From: Paraburkholderia sp. Tr-20389
GTDB lineage: Bacteria > Pseudomonadota > Gammaproteobacteria > Burkholderiales > Burkholderiaceae
Length of the DNA: 64,000 nucleotides
Direction of reading: 5' to 3'
Assembly: GCF_017104565.1 (NCBI RefSeq)
Contig: NZ_JAAGPD010000045.1
Location: 1 to 64,000 of the forward strand
Shown here: piece after piece, positions 54,678 through 62,350 of the stretch
Position numbering within the stretch: the first letter of the stretch is position 1
Layout of the letters: each line of letters starts with the position of its first letter
Translations under genes and position numbers: made by a program
Notes under the pieces: model-generated
What the model was told of the DNA's origin: nothing
What the model saw: the letters and a program-made list of their open reading frames with translations, nothing else
Database searches by the model: none

Positions 54678-54718
54678 CACTAATTATTAGTGTGCAAACT
54701 AAATTGCAAGTCGATGCG
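54678..54718 (-). promoter_or_regulatory. OhrR operator and promoter of ohr
   Basis: CACTAATTATTAGTG (54678-54692) is a perfect 15-bp palindrome, AT-rich like known OhrR operators. On the minus strand a -35 candidate TTGCAA is followed after 17 bp by TAATTA, which lies in the palindrome, so OhrR bound there would cover the -10 box. It is 114 bp upstream of ohr. Confidence 0.6.
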
Positions 54719-54739
54719 CCAGGCGCGAACGCACGCGAT

Positions 54740-55195
54740 TCAGTCTCGTTCGAGGTAGTCGTTCAGCGTGCCGCGCAATTGCTGGAGATCGTCGCGCAGC
54801 CGCACGAGAAATTCATGCGGTTGCTGGGTTGCACAGAAGATTTCTTTCGGCACGTCGCGGGCGGTGCGCTTGAGCGTGACGCCCGATTTCGTCAGCCGGA
54901 TGAACACGAGCCGCTCGTCTTCGGTGCCGCGCACGCGCTCGATATAACCCTGCGCTTCGAGCCGCTTCAGCAGCGGCGTCACCGTGGCCGAATCGAGGTT
55001 CAGGCGCGCGGCGATGTCCTTCACCGTGACGTCGTCGCTTTCCCACAGGATGAGCATCGTCAGATACTGCGGGTAGGTGAGGCCGAGCCGGTCCAGAATC
55101 GGCTTGTAGGCTTTCGTCATCGCAAGGGACGTCGAATAGAGCGCGAAGCAGAGTTGCTGGTCGAGCGTGACGGGAAAGGCGGTGCGCTGGGTCAT
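54740..55195 (-). CDS. ohrR: MarR-family organic-peroxide sensor OhrR
   Basis: OhrR represses ohr until a reactive cysteine is oxidised by organic hydroperoxide. The 151-residue winged-helix protein has the sensing Cys16 in [16 protein letters not shown], then [16 protein letters not shown], recognition helix [19 protein letters not shown] and wing [19 protein letters not shown] 55195 is chosen over a longer frame. It is located upstream of ohr in the same direction. Confidence 0.93.
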   Translation of the reverse strand: MTQRTAFPVTLDQQLCFALYSTSLAMTKAYKPILDRLGLTYPQYLTMLILWESDDVTVKDIAARLNLDSATVTPLLKRLEAQGYIERVRGTEDERLVFIRLTKSGVTLKRTARDVPKEIFCATQQPHEFLVRLRDDLQQLRGTLNDYLERD

Positions 55196-55348
55196 GGGCG
55201 TCCCCTTGAAGCGATGCGTGCGAATGGATTGCGTGCAAACTATTGTGCCGAAAAACTCGGCGCGTGGCATCTATGCTTCACCTCGTCGTGCGCGAAGCGC
55301 GCGCCGCCTGCACGGCGCGGACCCAACTGACGTAGCCGGCGCAGCCGC

Positions 55349-56164
55349 TCAGGGCGAGGGTGACGAGGATGAGTCGGAAGTGAGCGGCTGACCAGGCGAT
55401 TGCACGCCGAAGCAGCCGCGGTATGTGGCGTAGAACGAGCAATAGAGCATCGTGGTGACGATGATCGACGCGGGCATGAGAATCACGAGCGCGAGATCGC
55501 CCGCGCCCAGTGCCTGAAGCAGCGCGGACAGTCCGATCGAAACCGTGGTTGCGACGGCGAACCACAATGCGCCGTAGACGAGGAACGCGCCGCGATTGCG
55601 CCAGCAACTGACGATGCTGAAGAACATCGCCTTGATGGTCGGCACGTCGTGCCACGCGGTGAGAACGGGCGCGAACCAGAACAGCATCGCGACGGGCACG
55701 TAGAACGCCAGCGCTGTCAGCACGGCAAGCGGAATGTCGCTATTGGCGACGGCTTCCGGCTGCATCGACTCGCCGCTGATCATCAGATGCAGCAGCATGC
55801 CGCCGTCCGCGAGCGCGGAGCCTGTCAATACGACGGCCATCGCGATGATGTACAGCACGCCGAGCAGCAGCAGGCGCTTCGCGACCTGGCTGCCGTAAGA
55901 GCGGAAGCCGTCGACGAGAATGGTGGGCAGCACCGGCTTGCCCGCGATCGTGTCGCGGCACGCCGCCATGAAGCCGACGGCGACGCCCGGAATCAGCATG
56001 AGCGGCAGCACGCCGCCGATGATGGGAATCAGCGAGATTGCCGTCATCGCGAGCAGGTACGCGAAGAACAGCGTCAGAAACGCGAGCGGATTCCTGCGAA
56101 AAAGCCAGATGCCTTGCCGGAACCACACGTAGCCGGTTTTCGCCGGAACTTCGATCAGTTGCAT
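55349..56164 (-). CDS. BPSS1780-type membrane protein
   Basis: A 271-residue membrane protein with about six helices, starting MQLIEVPAKTGYVWFRQGIW and containing FFAYLLAMTAISLIPIIGGV and AMFFSIVSCWRNRGAF. It matches the family named after Burkholderia pseudomallei BPSS1780, of unknown function. It starts 13 bp after thrB and is probably cotranscribed, as in related genomes. The reverse-strand frame that continues to 55278 was not called; it looks like a chance overlap. The gap up to ohrR holds no recognisable feature. Confidence 0.82.
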   Translation of the reverse strand: MQLIEVPAKTGYVWFRQGIWLFRRNPLAFLTLFFAYLLAMTAISLIPIIGGVLPLMLIPGVAVGFMAACRDTIAGKPVLPTILVDGFRSYGSQVAKRLLLLGVLYIIAMAVVLTGSALADGGMLLHLMISGESMQPEAVANSDIPLAVLTALAFYVPVAMLFWFAPVLTAWHDVPTIKAMFFSIVSCWRNRGAFLVYGALWFAVATTVSIGLSALLQALGAGDLALVILMPASIIVTTMLYCSFYATYRGCFGVQSPGQPLTSDSSSSPSP

Positions 56165-56177
56165 GAGCTGTGAGTGC

Positions 56178-57149
56178 TTAGAGTGCGGCGCTCGCGAGAC
56201 GCTCGCGGAGAATGCGCTCGAAATGACCGGGGTCGTGTGGCTTGAGCAGTTCGGCGGCGCGCGGCATATGGAAATCATACAGGCGCGAGACCCAGAAACG
56301 ATACGCGCCCGCGCGCAACATGTCGCCCCAGTGCCGGGTTTCGGCGGGCGTGAACGGACGAACCGTCTGATAGGCGCGCAACATGCCTTCGACGCGCGCT
56401 TCGTCGAGCTTGCCCGTGGCCAGGTCGACGCACCAGTCGTTCACGGTGACGGCGACGTCGAACAGCCACTTGTCGCAGCCCGCGAAGTAGAAATCGAAGA
56501 AGCCGCCCAGTTCGACTTCATGATGCGTGCCGGGCGCCGCGTGCGCGAACAGCACGTTGTCGCGGAACAGGTCGCAATGGCACGGGCCTTCGGGCAGCGA
56601 CGCGTAATCGGCCGACGCGAAGAACGCTTGCTGATGCGCGAGTTCTTCTGTGAGCAGCGCGCGCTGCGCGTTCGACAGAAACGGCACGATGCTCGGCACC
56701 GTGTCCTGCCACCACGGCAGGCTGCGCAGATTCGGCTGATGATGCGCGAAGTCGCGTCCAGCAAGGTGCAGGCGCGCGAGCATCTGCCCCACTTCGACGC
56801 AGTGCGCGACGCCTGGCGCCAGCTCAGGCGCGCCGTCGAGCTTCGTGACGATGGTCGCGGGCTTGCCGTTGAGCATGCCGAACAGCGCGCCGTCGTCGCG
56901 CGGCATCGGGTCCGGCACGGGCACGCGGTGCGAGGCCAGATGGCGCATCAGATCGAGATAGAAAGGCAACTGCTGCGCAGTCAGCTTTTCGAAGATCGTG
57001 AGGACGTACTCGCCGCGCGTGGTCGTCAGAAAGAAATTGCTGTTCTCGATACCGGATGTAATGCCGCGAAATTCGACGACTTCGCCGAGATCGTAGTGGC
57101 GCATCCAATCTGCGAGTTGGGCTTCGGTGACAGCGGTGAAAACGGCCAT
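56178..57149 (-). CDS. thrB: homoserine kinase (APH-fold type)
   Basis: ThrB phosphorylates homoserine for threonine synthesis. The 323-residue protein is of the aminoglycoside-phosphotransferase-fold type found in Pseudomonas and Burkholderia, not the GHMP type. It begins [20 protein letters not shown] and has the ATP-binding [20 protein letters not shown], the catalytic loop [14 protein letters not shown] and metal-binding [12 protein letters not shown] 57149 is chosen. The DUF2782 gene is upstream. Confidence 0.95.
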   Translation of the reverse strand: MAVFTAVTEAQLADWMRHYDLGEVVEFRGITSGIENSNFFLTTTRGEYVLTIFEKLTAQQLPFYLDLMRHLASHRVPVPDPMPRDDGALFGMLNGKPATIVTKLDGAPELAPGVAHCVEVGQMLARLHLAGRDFAHHQPNLRSLPWWQDTVPSIVPFLSNAQRALLTEELAHQQAFFASADYASLPEGPCHCDLFRDNVLFAHAAPGTHHEVELGGFFDFYFAGCDKWLFDVAVTVNDWCVDLATGKLDEARVEGMLRAYQTVRPFTPAETRHWGDMLRAGAYRFWVSRLYDFHMPRAAELLKPHDPGHFERILRERLASAAL

Positions 57150-57291
57150 GCGTGGGGACGTCGAATCAGGTTGATCGGCTGGCGTAATGCCAGTGGCAAG
57201 TGGAACCAAGCGGGTTGAAAGCGTCGTGAGGGCGCTTCGGCTTGACGCAAAACCGGCGCGCGTCTTGCGACGGCGCGCCGGCTCGGGTGGA

Positions 57292-57696
57292 TCAGTAATG
57301 CAGGTTCACGGACGGCAGTCGCGCGGGCGGCTTGCCGGATTCGTAGACGCGCGGCGACGTGTCGGCGGGCGCGCTCATCTGGTAGCGCGTGCCGAAGTTC
57401 GAGCGCACGTCGATTTCGACGGGCTTGCCCTTGTCGCGGTATTCGGTGATTTCGGTGCCGTTGCCGCTGCGTTCGTAGTAGCTCGGCGTGCGCGGCTGGT
57501 TGATCTCGACTTTCGAGCTGACTTCGGCCGCGGGACGGTTGATCGCTCTCAGATCCGGCAGGCCGGCCCGTTCGTTGGCTTCGGCTTGAGCGTCTGCGGC
57601 TGCCTTGTCTTGTGCGGACGGGGCAGGCTGGGCAGCCATCGCGACGCCGCTGACGGCCAGCATCAGCGCAACTGCGACGGGGAAGAGCGGCTTCAT
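57292..57696 (-). CDS. DUF2782 family periplasmic protein
   Basis: A 134-residue protein with a signal peptide ([20 protein letters not shown], cleavage after AMA). The mature part has the DUF2782 core: [20 protein letters not shown] and [10 protein letters not shown]. Function unknown. Adjacency to thrB is conserved in Burkholderia. It has a good ribosome site (CGGAG). Confidence 0.85.
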   Translation of the reverse strand: MKPLFPVAVALMLAVSGVAMAAQPAPSAQDKAAADAQAEANERAGLPDLRAINRPAAEVSSKVEINQPRTPSYYERSGNGTEITEYRDKGKPVEIDVRSNFGTRYQMSAPADTSPRVYESGKPPARLPSVNLHY

Positions 57697-57917
57697 GGTG
57701 TTTCTCCGATTAGGTGGCCCAATTCTAGCAAATCCACTGCTGCCCACGGGCATGAGTCACGGGCGATCGCCTTATTTTGCGCGCTTCCCGCGCGGCCTGC
57801 AGAAAGCGCGCTGCTGCGTGGGAGCCACCGCGCAAAAACTGTCGATACGTGGGCACCACGTCATCGGCAGGCAGGGGTTCCGTGGTAATGTCGTTGCATC
57901 AATCGAGGCGAACGAAG

Positions 57918-59444
57918 ATGAACTACGAGACCAATCAACGCGCGGTGCACGTGCCCGCCAATGCGTTCCCGACCGAGGCCTTCGACGACGCAGCTGACGC
58001 CGTCACGCGCCTGTCCGCCATCTATGAAGCGAACACGTCGTTCCTGCGCGACGCGTTCGCGCGCTACCGCCGCAACGAGCCGTTCGACCGGCGCGTGCGC
58101 GCGTGCTATCCGTTCGTGCGGGTGCGCACGGAGACCAACACGCATGTCGACTCGCGCCGCTCGTATGGCTTCGTCGCGGGTCCGGGCGTGTTCGAGACGA
58201 CGGTCACGCGGCCCGATCTGTTCGGCAATTACTATCGCGAGCAACTGCGCCTGCTGGTGAAGAACCATCATGTGTCGGTGGAAGTGGGTGTGTCCGACCA
58301 GCCCATTCCCATTCACTTCGCATTCGCGGAAGGCATTCACCTCGAAGGCGATCTGGACCGCGAGCGCCTGCTCGCGATGCGCGACGTGTTCGATGCGCCC
58401 GATCTCGCGCTGCTCGACGACCGCATCGTCAACGGCACGTACGAGCCGCTGCCGGGCGAGCCGCATCCGCTCGCGCTGTTCACGGCGGCGCGCGTCGACT
58501 TCTCGCTGCACCGGCTCAAGCACTACACGGCGACGTCGCCGACGCATTGCCAGAACTACGTGCTGTACACGAACTATCAGTTCTATATCGACGAATTCGT
58601 GAAGCTCGGTCGCACGATGATGACGAAGACCGACGACGCCGATCTGCGCGCGTACCGCAGCGAGTACACGTCGTTCGTCGAACCGGGCGACGTGATCACG
58701 TACAACGCGAATCTCGGCGAGCAGGAAGACGAGGGCCACGCGCCGCCGCGCCTGCCGCAGATGCCCGCGTATCACCTGAAGCGCGCGGACGGCAGCGGCA
58801 TCACGATGGTCAACATCGGCGTCGGTCCGTCGAATGCGAAGACGATCACCGATCACATCGCGGTGCTGCGTCCGCATGCGTGGATCATGCTCGGCCACTG
58901 CGCGGGGCTGCGCAATACGCAACGTCTCGGCGACTACGTGCTGGCGCACGGCTATGTGCGCGAGGATCACGTGCTCGACGACGATTTGCCGTTGTGGGTG
59001 CCGATTCCGGCGCTCGCCGAAGTGCAGGTCGCGCTCGAGCGGGCCGTGGCGCAGGTCACGCAGCTCGACGGCGCCGAACTCAAGCGCGTGATGCGCACGG
59101 GCACGGTCGCGAGCGTCGATAACCGCAACTGGGAGCTGCGCGATCATCGCGAGCCGGTGCTGCGTCTGTCGCAAAGCCGCGCCATCGCGCTCGACATGGA
59201 AAGCGCGACCATCGCGGCGAACGGCTTCCGGTTTCGCGTGCCGTACGGCACGCTGCTATGCGTGTCGGACAAGCCCTTGCACGGCGAGTTGAAGTTGCCG
59301 GGCATGGCGGACCAGTTCTATCGCGCGCAAGTCGATCAGCATCTGCAGATCGGCGTGAAAGCGATGGAGATTCTGCGCACCAACGGCTTGCATAAGCTGC
59401 ATAGCCGGAAGCTGCGCAGCTTTGCAGAGGTAGCGTTCCAGTAA
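57918..59444 (+). CDS. amn: AMP nucleosidase
   Basis: Amn hydrolyses AMP to adenine and ribose 5-phosphate, part of purine-pool control. The 508-residue protein has the N-terminal AMN domain (YPFVRVRTETNTHVDSRRSY, FAGPGVFETT-like region, TRPDLFGNYYREQL) and the C-terminal phosphorylase-like domain with MVNIGVGPSNAKTITDHIAV, LGHCAGLRNTQRLGDYVLAH and the conserved ALDMESATIAANGFRFRVP. ATG 57918; an earlier ATG (57888) is possible. Convergent with the chromate-transporter genes. Confidence 0.95.
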   Translation: MNYETNQRAVHVPANAFPTEAFDDAADAVTRLSAIYEANTSFLRDAFARYRRNEPFDRRVRACYPFVRVRTETNTHVDSRRSYGFVAGPGVFETTVTRPDLFGNYYREQLRLLVKNHHVSVEVGVSDQPIPIHFAFAEGIHLEGDLDRERLLAMRDVFDAPDLALLDDRIVNGTYEPLPGEPHPLALFTAARVDFSLHRLKHYTATSPTHCQNYVLYTNYQFYIDEFVKLGRTMMTKTDDADLRAYRSEYTSFVEPGDVITYNANLGEQEDEGHAPPRLPQMPAYHLKRADGSGITMVNIGVGPSNAKTITDHIAVLRPHAWIMLGHCAGLRNTQRLGDYVLAHGYVREDHVLDDDLPLWVPIPALAEVQVALERAVAQVTQLDGAELKRVMRTGTVASVDNRNWELRDHREPVLRLSQSRAIALDMESATIAANGFRFRVPYGTLLCVSDKPLHGELKLPGMADQFYRAQVDQHLQIGVKAMEILRTNGLHKLHSRKLRSFAEVAFQ

Positions 59445-59457
59445 GCGTTCGGGCACG

Positions 59458-59988
59458 TTAAACGTACGGGAGTGCGACAAGCCCCGCCAACGCTCCGCCT
59501 CCCAGCAGCCACAACGGGTGAATGCGCGTCTTGAATCCAAGCGCCGCGCACGCACCCGTGATCGCCCACGCGAGCCACGACGCATCCGACGACAGAGCGA
59601 TCAGCAATGCGCTCGATGCGACGAGCCCGGCCGTCACGGGCACGAGCCCTTTCTGCGCGACGCGCCGCCACGGGCGATCCTTGAAGCGGTTCCACGCATG
59701 CATCGCGAGTATCGTGACGACGGACGACGGTCCGAATTTCGCCAGCGACGTCACCAGCATCCCCGCCCAGCCGGCCACGTGCCAGCCGACCAGTGTGACG
59801 ACCATCATGTTCGGTCCGGGCGCGGCCTGCGCCAGCGCGAAGAGCGCGCTGAACTCGCTGGCGGGCATCCAGTGATGCACTTCGACGACCTGCCGCTGCA
59901 TCTCCGGCAGGATCGTATTGCCGCCGCCGAAGGCGAGCAGCGAGAGCTGGCTGAAAATGACGGCGAGCGCGATCAGCGTTTCGATCAT
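59458..59988 (-). CDS. chromate transporter, second half-size subunit (CHR family)
   Basis: A 176-residue half-size CHR-family membrane protein. The typical motif is LSLLAFGGGNTILPEMQRQV, followed by FALAQAAPGPNMMVVTLVGW. It overlaps the first half by 4 bp (ATGA), so the two products are made together and form the full transporter that exports chromate, or a sulfate-like anion, out of the cell. Confidence 0.9.
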   Translation of the reverse strand: MIETLIALAVIFSQLSLLAFGGGNTILPEMQRQVVEVHHWMPASEFSALFALAQAAPGPNMMVVTLVGWHVAGWAGMLVTSLAKFGPSSVVTILAMHAWNRFKDRPWRRVAQKGLVPVTAGLVASSALLIALSSDASWLAWAITGACAALGFKTRIHPLWLLGGGALAGLVALPYV

Positions 59989-60593
59989 TTCGACACCTCG
60001 TTTTGACGCGCATTCGCGCTTGCCGCCTTCGTCCGTTCCACACGCGATGCAACGAAGATGCTGAGCGGCGTCAGCACGAGCATCGTCGGCAATAGCGGGA
60101 AGCGCAGCAGCGCAATCGCGACGAAACCGAGCGCGGCGATCGTCGCGGCGCGCGGGTCGTGGCGCAGCGGCATCAGAATCTTGATGGCCATCGCGACCAG
60201 CAGCCCCGCCGCCGCGGCGGCCAGGCCGGCGAACAGATGCTTGATGTGCGGATCGTTCTGCGTGTGTTCGTACAGCACGCCGAGTGCGATCACGACCAGC
60301 GAAGGCCCGGCGATCAGGCCGAGTATGCCCGCCAGCGCGCCGCGCAAACCGCGAAACTTCATGCCGAGCGCCACGGACAGATTGATCACGTTGCCGCCCG
60401 GCAGGAATTGGCACAGGCCGAGCAGATCGGTGAATTCGGCGGCGCTCAGCCAGCGCCGCTGGTCGACGATGGTTCGCCGCGCCAGCGGCAGCGCGCCGCC
60501 GAACGACGTGAGCCCCAGGCCCAGAAAGCCCATGAAGATTTCGCGCGTGGTCGGAGCGGGCGTGTGCTCCGGCGCGTCGGGGTGCTGATCCAT
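59985..60593 (-). CDS. chromate transporter, first half-size subunit (CHR family)
   Basis: A 202-residue half-size CHR-family protein with FMGFLGLGLTSFGGALPLAR and LGLCQFLPGGNVINLSVALG, the counterpart of the motif in the second half. ATG 60593 is chosen. It is divergent from a LysR regulator with a 98-bp shared promoter region that includes a perfect LysR-type palindrome. Confidence 0.9.
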   Translation of the reverse strand: MDQHPDAPEHTPAPTTREIFMGFLGLGLTSFGGALPLARRTIVDQRRWLSAAEFTDLLGLCQFLPGGNVINLSVALGMKFRGLRGALAGILGLIAGPSLVVIALGVLYEHTQNDPHIKHLFAGLAAAAAGLLVAMAIKILMPLRHDPRAATIAALGFVAIALLRFPLLPTMLVLTPLSIFVASRVERTKAASANARQNEVSK

Positions 60594-60670
60594 GACGTTC
60601 ACTATCCGGTACAAGGCGTGAAGATTAGCGCTGTTCGACCCGCGTTCAAAACGATTTCTTGGGCAAGTCT

Positions 60671-60689
60671 TTGTGATCTAGAATCACAA
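60671..60689. promoter_or_regulatory. TTGTGAT-N5-ATCACAA operator of the LysR regulator
   Basis: TTGTGAT (60671-60677) and ATCACAA (60683-60689) form a perfect 7-bp inverted repeat with 5-nt spacer, a T-N11-A LysR box. It lies 2 bp before the ATG of the LysR gene, covering its ribosome site, which suits autoregulation and control of the divergent chromate-transporter genes. Confidence 0.6.
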
Positions 60690-60691
60690 GG

Positions 60692-61615
60692 ATGAACCGC
60701 AAGCTTCCTCCCTTTCCGGCGCTGCGCGCCTTCGAAGCCGCGGCGCGGCACGACAGCTTCACGGCCGCCGCCGACGAACTCCATGTGACGCACGGTGCAA
60801 TCAGCCGGCAGGTTGCCGCGTTCGAGGCGTGGGTCGGCGTGCAGGTGTTTCATCGCAACGGCAAGCGCGTGCGGCTCACGGAAGACGGCCGGCGTTATCT
60901 GTCGAAGATTCAGGCCGCGTTCGACAGCATCGCGGCCGCGACCGATCAGCTGCGCGACACGGGCGTCGTGCATGTGCTGCGCGTCAATGCGCTGCCTACG
61001 TTCGCGATGAAGTGGCTGCTGCCGAGGCTGTCGCAGTTTCAGCGGATGGCGCCGAACGTCGAGTTGCGGCTCGCGACCTCGAATGCGCCCGTCGAGACAT
61101 TGGAGAGCTTCGACGTCGCCGTGCGACGCGGGCCCGCGCACTGGCCCAATTGCGTGAGCGGACAGTTTCTGGAAGAAATCGAAATTCCGGTGTGCAGTCC
61201 GGCGCTGCTGCAACGCATGCCGATTCATAACGCTGACGATCTCGCGCGGCACGTATTGCTGCATTCGGATACGCGCCCCGATGCATGGCATCACTGGCTG
61301 CAGGCCGCGGGCGTCAAGGCGAAGTGCCGCAAGAAACAGTCGTTCGACCATTTCTATCTGGCGTTGCAGGCAGCCGTGGACGGATTGGGCGTCGCGCTCG
61401 GTCCGTTGCCGCTCGTCGACGAGGAGTTGAAATCCGGGCGGCTCGTCACGCCGCTCGATGGGCCGCGCATCGACGTGCGTGGCTATTGGTGGGTCGCGCG
61501 GCGCGAAGTAGCGAATGCGCCGCTCGTCGAGCAGTTCTGCCGCTGGCTCGAAGCGCAGGCGGCGAACGATGCGCGTGCACCGTTCGCCGCCCGCCCATCA
61601 GATAGTCACAGATAG
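60692..61615 (+). CDS. LysR family regulator (GcvA-like)
   Basis: A 307-residue LysR regulator with the GcvA-type N-terminus (PPFPALRAFEAAARHDSFTA, then ADELHVTHGAISRQVAAFE). The substrate domain has the usual LRVNALPTFAMKWLLPRLSQ-type motif. It is divergent from the two chromate-transporter genes and probably controls them. Its 3' end overlaps the LOG gene tail by 10 bp. Confidence 0.93.
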   Translation: MNRKLPPFPALRAFEAAARHDSFTAAADELHVTHGAISRQVAAFEAWVGVQVFHRNGKRVRLTEDGRRYLSKIQAAFDSIAAATDQLRDTGVVHVLRVNALPTFAMKWLLPRLSQFQRMAPNVELRLATSNAPVETLESFDVAVRRGPAHWPNCVSGQFLEEIEIPVCSPALLQRMPIHNADDLARHVLLHSDTRPDAWHHWLQAAGVKAKCRKKQSFDHFYLALQAAVDGLGVALGPLPLVDEELKSGRLVTPLDGPRIDVRGYWWVARREVANAPLVEQFCRWLEAQAANDARAPFAARPSDSHR

Positions 61616-62349
61616 AACATCCGGTCTTCGTCCGACTTCGACGGATGCGCTTCCGGCTCTTCGCGCTCTTCGTAGAACGCGAGCACCGCTTCGAGCACCT
61701 GGTCGGGATCGTCGATCACCTGCATCAGGTTCATGTCGTCGGGATTGATGAGGCCCATCGGCACCAGTTGCGATTCGAACCACGCGAGCAGGCCCTTCCA
61801 GAACTCCGCGCCGACGAGAATGATGGGCACATGGCGCGACTTCTTCGTCTGAATGAGCGTGAGCACTTCGGCCAGTTCGTCGAGCGTGCCGAAGCCGCCC
61901 GGCATCACGATCACGGCATCCGAGTTCTTCACGAACGTGACTTTGCGCGTGAAGAAGTGACGGAAGCGCAACGAGATATCTTGCCACTGGTTGCCCGATT
62001 GCTCGTGCGGCAGCTCGATGTTCAGACCGACGGACGGCGCCTTGCCGGCATGCGCGCCTTTATTGGCCGCTTCCATGATGCCGGGGCCGCCGCCGGAGAT
62101 CACGGCGAAGCCCGCGTCGGAGAGCTTGCGCGCGATCGTCGTGGCCAGTTTGTAGTACGGCGAGTTCGGTTTCAGACGCGCCGAACCATAGATGCTCACG
62201 GCCGGGCGGATCTCCGACAGGTACTCGGTCGCCTCGATAAACTCTGCCATAATCGTGAACATCTGCCACGATGCGCGGGCCTTCTTGGCTGTTGCGCGCT
62301 CTTGATCTGCGAGCGATCGCAGACTCGGAATCACTTTTCTCTTAGTCAT
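61606..62349 (-). CDS. LOG-family protein (TIGR00730; cytokinin riboside 5'-monophosphate phosphoribohydrolase type)
   Basis: A 247-residue Rossmann-fold protein with the LOG motifs AVISGGGPGIMEAANKGA and VMPGGFGTLDELAEVLTL. Characterised relatives release cytokinin or hydrolyse nucleoside 5'-monophosphates; older annotation as lysine decarboxylase is wrong. ATG 62349 is separated by one base from the polA start, so the two transcripts must share the region. Confidence 0.9.
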   Translation of the reverse strand: MTKRKVIPSLRSLADQERATAKKARASWQMFTIMAEFIEATEYLSEIRPAVSIYGSARLKPNSPYYKLATTIARKLSDAGFAVISGGGPGIMEAANKGAHAGKAPSVGLNIELPHEQSGNQWQDISLRFRHFFTRKVTFVKNSDAVIVMPGGFGTLDELAEVLTLIQTKKSRHVPIILVGAEFWKGLLAWFESQLVPMGLINPDDMNLMQVIDDPDQVLEAVLAFYEEREEPEAHPSKSDEDRMFYL

Positions 62350-62350
62350 A

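Noticed and set aside
55278-55400. A short - strand frame with a lipoprotein-like LALSGCAGY segment
   Set aside because: It overlaps the end of the BPSS1780-type gene in another frame, has no clear start or ribosome site, and the Cys motif is preceded by a poor signal peptide.
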